Positions 14,263-17,110 of a DNA stretch of 17,110 nucleotides are shown here, piece after piece; positions within the stretch are counted from its first letter, which is position 1; the number at the start of each line of letters is the position of its first letter. The notes beneath the pieces were generated by a model. It was not told the origin of the DNA, made no database searches, and saw only the letters and a program-made list of their open reading frames with translations. A program made the position numbers and the translations under genes. The DNA comes from Candidatus Omnitrophota bacterium. GTDB taxonomy: Bacteria; Omnitrophota; Gorgyraeia; B26-G9. The stretch is from NCBI GenBank assembly GCA_003645745.1, contig QNCH01000008.1, positions 1-17,110 on the forward strand, in the 5' to 3' direction.

Positions 14263-15660
14263 ATTTAAAGAAAAAATAAGCTCAAAATAAGTTAATTCTT
14301 CATTTTTTAATTTCTTTTTACGCATATATTTTGTCTGTACTTTTCTGACTGACTGCATCTGTTTTAAATTACTAACTAATTTAAGCACATCTGAAAGCTT
14401 ACGCGCATGGCCGCGTAAAACTACACGTATGTCACTTTCCAATCCTATATAATTTATAACTAAATCATTAGTGATCAGCTTTTGTAGTTGACTAAGAATA
14501 AATAGAGGTATTCTACGCGCATATAAATGTGTTTTAACAAATTCTATCTTATCTATTTGAACACCAACCTGCCCAAGGTCTTCATCTATCTGAGCAGAAT
14601 GTAGTACTAAATTATTTAAATAAACCCGCTGGTTATATCTTCTGCCAAAAAAAACTAAACAAACCATCGAGATAAAATAAACACTAAAAATACTCAATAA
14701 TATAAGCGCCCTGATCTTTTCCCTTAATACCTTCTTTATTTGCAATTCAGGGAGTGTAAATAACATTTGATATTTATAATCATCTATAACTAACGCGGAT
14801 AAACCTGTAAACGAAACACTGCCAACAACTGCTGTTTTTTGGAACTTCTTTACTGAAATAGGAGCAGAAACACTATTTACAGCAATGCTCAGCTCTTCTC
14901 CCATTGCACTATTTAAACCAGCGACAGAACATCCTGAGAGAAAAATATTTTTAGGTTTTTTAATAATATTGTCATTATTTAGAATTAATAAAGACTGTCT
15001 TATTTCACCCAAAAGTTTTCTCCTTCCTACATCAGTATTAATCTCATCTATCTTTATTGGTATGCTGCGTGAAAACAGAAGATTTTCTCCTTTAAAAATA
15101 ATTAAATCTGTAAATGAAGTGTCTATATCTAAAACAATATTGATACTTTTATTTTCTATTTTGCAAATGGAATTTTGCACAATCCATTGCATAATACTGT
15201 AAGAACTTAGAACTATTTTATCAACTAAAATTCCTGCCTGTTCTAATATCTTTACCTCTCTTTCAACTATTTCTTTTTGAACAATAGCTACTACAACTTT
15301 TGAATACCCCATTTCCCCAATACCACAAACTTGATAACTAAAAATCACATCTTCTTTTTTATAAGGTATGATTCTACCGACATGCAAATCAACCATCTTC
15401 CCTAATTCATTCTTATTCAAAGATGGGAGTTCAATTGTCCTTAAAGTAACAAAATTACGCGGCAATATAAGAGTTACAAATATAATGTTATAATGATTTT
15501 TTTTCAGCGTCTCTAAAATAAATTCAATAATTTCCTGATCTTTACAAGACGCAATTGGCTTTACAACCACATCAATTATTTTTTTCTGCCTTGTCTGCAT
15601 AGCCAACCAAACAAGCTTTAAATACATACTATTTATTTCTATATTTAAAAAAACTTTCAT
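14248..15660 (-). CDS. GspL-like protein: PilM-type fold fused to a PilN-type domain
   Basis: A 470-residue protein. Residues 1-300 resemble the actin-like fold of PilM/GspL: LPSLNKNELGKMVDLHVGRIIPYKKED (78-104) and VLDIDTSFTDLIIF (176-189). One transmembrane helix follows at 318-338, then a coiled coil (345-372) and a periplasmic ferredoxin-like PilN/GspL domain (385-465). Nucleotide motifs are degraded: the first phosphate motif reads NIEINS where PilM has DIGNSS, and the GG of the adenosine motif is LSGCS. ATP binding is therefore doubtful, as in GspL. In T2SS, GspL recruits ATPase GspE and pairs with GspM. It starts one base after the gspF stop. The last four residues (YTQT) and the TAA come from repeat F. 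Confidence 0.82.
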   Translation of the reverse strand: MKVFLNIEINSMYLKLVWLAMQTRQKKIIDVVVKPIASCKDQEIIEFILETLKKNHYNIIFVTLILPRNFVTLRTIELPSLNKNELGKMVDLHVGRIIPYKKEDVIFSYQVCGIGEMGYSKVVVAIVQKEIVEREVKILEQAGILVDKIVLSSYSIMQWIVQNSICKIENKSINIVLDIDTSFTDLIIFKGENLLFSRSIPIKIDEINTDVGRRKLLGEIRQSLLILNNDNIIKKPKNIFLSGCSVAGLNSAMGEELSIAVNSVSAPISVKKFQKTAVVGSVSFTGLSALVIDDYKYQMLFTLPELQIKKVLREKIRALILLSIFSVYFISMVCLVFFGRRYNQRVYLNNLVLHSAQIDEDLGQVGVQIDKIEFVKTHLYARRIPLFILSQLQKLITNDLVINYIGLESDIRVVLRGHARKLSDVLKLVSNLKQMQSVRKVQTKYMRKKKLKNEELTYFELIFSLNYTQT

Positions 15661-15661
15661 C

Positions 15662-16879
15662 TTAATGCACCAATTCAGTTATCTGAAACGTTGGCAGAAG
15701 AATTGCCACCACAATAATACCCAAGACTCCACCAATAAAAAGTATCAATAACGGCTCCAGCAAAGAACTTATCAAAGCAATATCGGATTCAACCTGCTGC
15801 CCATAAGCCAAGGAAATTTCTTCTAGTATCTCAGCTAATCTGCCTGAAGCTTCTCCAATAGCAATCATTTTAATAAAAAAATCAGGCATCCCTGAAACTA
15901 AAGTAATACTTTTAGAAAAACTCTGCCCTGAAGAAATTTTTCCCCACATATCCTTTAACTCTTGTTTTAGTTTAACATCCTCAATATTCGGCGTAGCAAT
16001 TTCCAAAGATTTTAATACAGAGATACCGCTTTTTAATAATAAGCATAATGACAAAGAAAACTGTGCTAATTCCTGGCTCTTAACTAACCTTTTCACTATT
16101 GGCAGCTTACGCTTAAAGGTACTCAGAAACAATTTAAACGCATCCGCTCCTTTGCGGGAATTAAAAACAAAAAAGATAACTATTCCCAAGATAAGCCAAA
16201 CCCAAAAATTTTTTCTAGAAAATTCACTTAAAAGCAAGATACTTTTAGTAATAAAAGGCAAATCTTTGCCCACCCCCTGAAATACACTGCCAATACGTGG
16301 AATAACAAAATTTATGAGCACAAAAAAACTTATAAATCCTACGCCCAAAAGTAACGTAGGATAAGCTAACGCAGCAACAACTTTACGGCGCAAAGATTCT
16401 TGCTTTACCAAATAGGCATTTATCTGCTCTAAAGAGAGAGCCAATTTCCCGCTCACTTCACCAGATTTTACAATGTTAACAAATAAAGAAGAAAATACAG
16501 AAGGAAAACAAGATAAGGCCATAGAAAAAGTTTTACCTTTCTTTACATCTGTATGTAAACCTAAAATTATTTTTTGAAAAGCATTATGTTCTGTTTGCTC
16601 ATAAATAATTTTTAAGGCTTGCAATAAATCAACCTGAGCATAAATGAGAATTTTTAATTTTTGGCTAAAAATAACTACCTGTTTGGCGTTCACCCGTGTT
16701 GGAAAAATTCTCTGTTGAAAAATTAACTTTAAATTGTGCGAATCAGTTTCGGATTCTATCGAAACAGGGAACAATCCTTTCTCTGATAAAATATTTAAAG
16801 CTTCCCGCTCACTATTAGCTTCAATACTACCATCTAATAAACCGTCTAAATCTCGTTTTGCTTTATAAACAAACTTCAC
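15662..16879 (-). CDS. Type II secretion / type IV pilus platform protein GspF/PilC
   Basis: A polytopic inner-membrane platform that couples the hexameric ATPase to pilin extraction and assembly. The 405-residue protein is full length. Seen: the N-terminal MKFVYKAKRDLDGLLDGSIEA typical of the family, T2SF domain 1 (about 66-190) with SGEVSGKL (139-146), T2SF domain 2 (about 268-390) with IGEASGRL (341-348), and hydrophobic helices at 168-192, 224-240 and 372-396, ending LLPTFQITELVH. The start is GTG, preceded by AGGGAT about nine bases upstream; an ATG between them is out of frame and stops at once. GspF and PilC cannot be told apart by sequence here. The GspL/GspM-like neighbours suggest GspF; pilMNOPQ nearby suggests PilC. 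Confidence 0.95.
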   Translation of the reverse strand: MKFVYKAKRDLDGLLDGSIEANSEREALNILSEKGLFPVSIESETDSHNLKLIFQQRIFPTRVNAKQVVIFSQKLKILIYAQVDLLQALKIIYEQTEHNAFQKIILGLHTDVKKGKTFSMALSCFPSVFSSLFVNIVKSGEVSGKLALSLEQINAYLVKQESLRRKVVAALAYPTLLLGVGFISFFVLINFVIPRIGSVFQGVGKDLPFITKSILLLSEFSRKNFWVWLILGIVIFFVFNSRKGADAFKLFLSTFKRKLPIVKRLVKSQELAQFSLSLCLLLKSGISVLKSLEIATPNIEDVKLKQELKDMWGKISSGQSFSKSITLVSGMPDFFIKMIAIGEASGRLAEILEEISLAYGQQVESDIALISSLLEPLLILFIGGVLGIIVVAILLPTFQITELVH

Positions 16880-16907
16880 TAATTTATCATCCCTATATCA
16901 TTGGCTT

Positions 16908-17090
16908 TATACTCAAACGTAATAGGTTTGTAATTTTATGACATTTCCCTGCACTGCATCTTGAAACGTTCTTCATTCGCAAAACCTTAGGCGCAGCAAG
17001 CTGTGCCTAAGGTTTGACTTAAGTCAGAACGTTCCAATCTACAGCACAGGGAAACGCCTAAATTTTACAAACCAATTGCGTTTGAGTATA
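16908..17090 (+). repeat. MITE-like palindromic repeat, copy G with nested hairpin
   Basis: The longest copy, 183 bp, same orientation as copy F and nearly identical over the first 43 bases. The ends are TATACTCAAACG and GCGTTTGAGTATA. The centre (16982-17015) is its own near-perfect hairpin: AAACCTTAGGCGCAG pairs with CTGTGCCTAAGGTTT, followed at once by the perfect 12-base palindrome TGACTTAAGTCA. It ends 29 bases upstream of the gspF/pilC start. Confidence 0.92.
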
Positions 17091-17110
17091 TAACAGAATC
17101 TATGGGTTAA
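17091..17110. other. Unassigned right edge
   Basis: Twenty bases beyond repeat G. They could belong to the end of an upstream gene (in such clusters often the GspE/PilB ATPase or a pilin), but too little is present to decide. Confidence 0.2.

Noticed and set aside
14248..15660. Annotating the fused gene as a second pilM
   Set aside because: It has a transmembrane helix and a C-terminal PilN-type domain, and its phosphate and adenosine motifs are degraded, so GspL-like is the better description.
1516..17090. Repeat family read as a CRISPR array or REP/BIME clusters
   Set aside because: Copies are dispersed singly, are 140-183 bp and palindromic as whole units, with no regular spacers. REP units are much shorter and usually clustered.

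Overview
The window reads as about 17 kb of chromosome from an AT-rich, Gram-negative bacterium. Every protein gene I can support lies on the minus strand, so transcription runs from high to low coordinates. A secretin (PilQ) with a PilMNOP inner-membrane complex implies an outer membrane. The order rng-rplU-rpmA-obgE-proB-proA-nadD is widespread in bacteria, but its attachment to a type IV pilus cluster, the low GC and the mixed pilus/T2SS gene set make me think of an uncultured lineage such as Omnitrophota or a neighbouring candidate phylum. That placement is inference without a search and is only moderately likely.

Layout in transcription order: (1) 16879-13543, a T2SS/T4P-type inner-membrane platform: GspF/PilC, a GspL-like protein that fuses a PilM-like fold to a PilN-like domain, and a GspM/PilO-like protein. 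(2) 13181-9015, a compact pilM-pilN-pilO-pilP-pilQ operon with overlapping or nearly abutting genes. (3) 8911-6683, ribonuclease G/E, ribosomal proteins bL21 and bL27. (4) 6671-2703, GTPase Obg, the first two enzymes of proline synthesis (ProB, ProA) and nicotinate-nucleotide adenylyltransferase NadD. (5) 2702-1698, a CNNM/CBS membrane protein directly abutting nadD. (6) 1505 to the left edge, cobS and a partial cobD, which overlap in ATGA and belong to nucleotide-loop assembly of cobalamin.

The most interesting non-coding content is a family of 140-183 bp imperfect palindromes in the intergenic spaces. Four are long copies (about 1516-1656, 13216-13375, 14089-14262, 16908-17090) and three are remnants or diverged copies (7362-7394, 8938-9012, 13501-13545). 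The best-preserved ends read TATACTCAAACG...CGTTTGAGTATA, compatible with insertion at TA. No transposase is present, so they look like non-autonomous MITE-type elements. They sit close to gene ends: one supplies the last four codons and stop of the GspL-like gene, another carries the stop of the GspM-like gene, and one fills most of the pilM leader. There are no RNA genes, CRISPR arrays, intact insertion sequences or convincing rho-independent terminators. Several start codons are set here by ribosome-binding sites (rplU, pilQ, nadD, gspM-like) and give slightly shorter proteins than the longest open frames.
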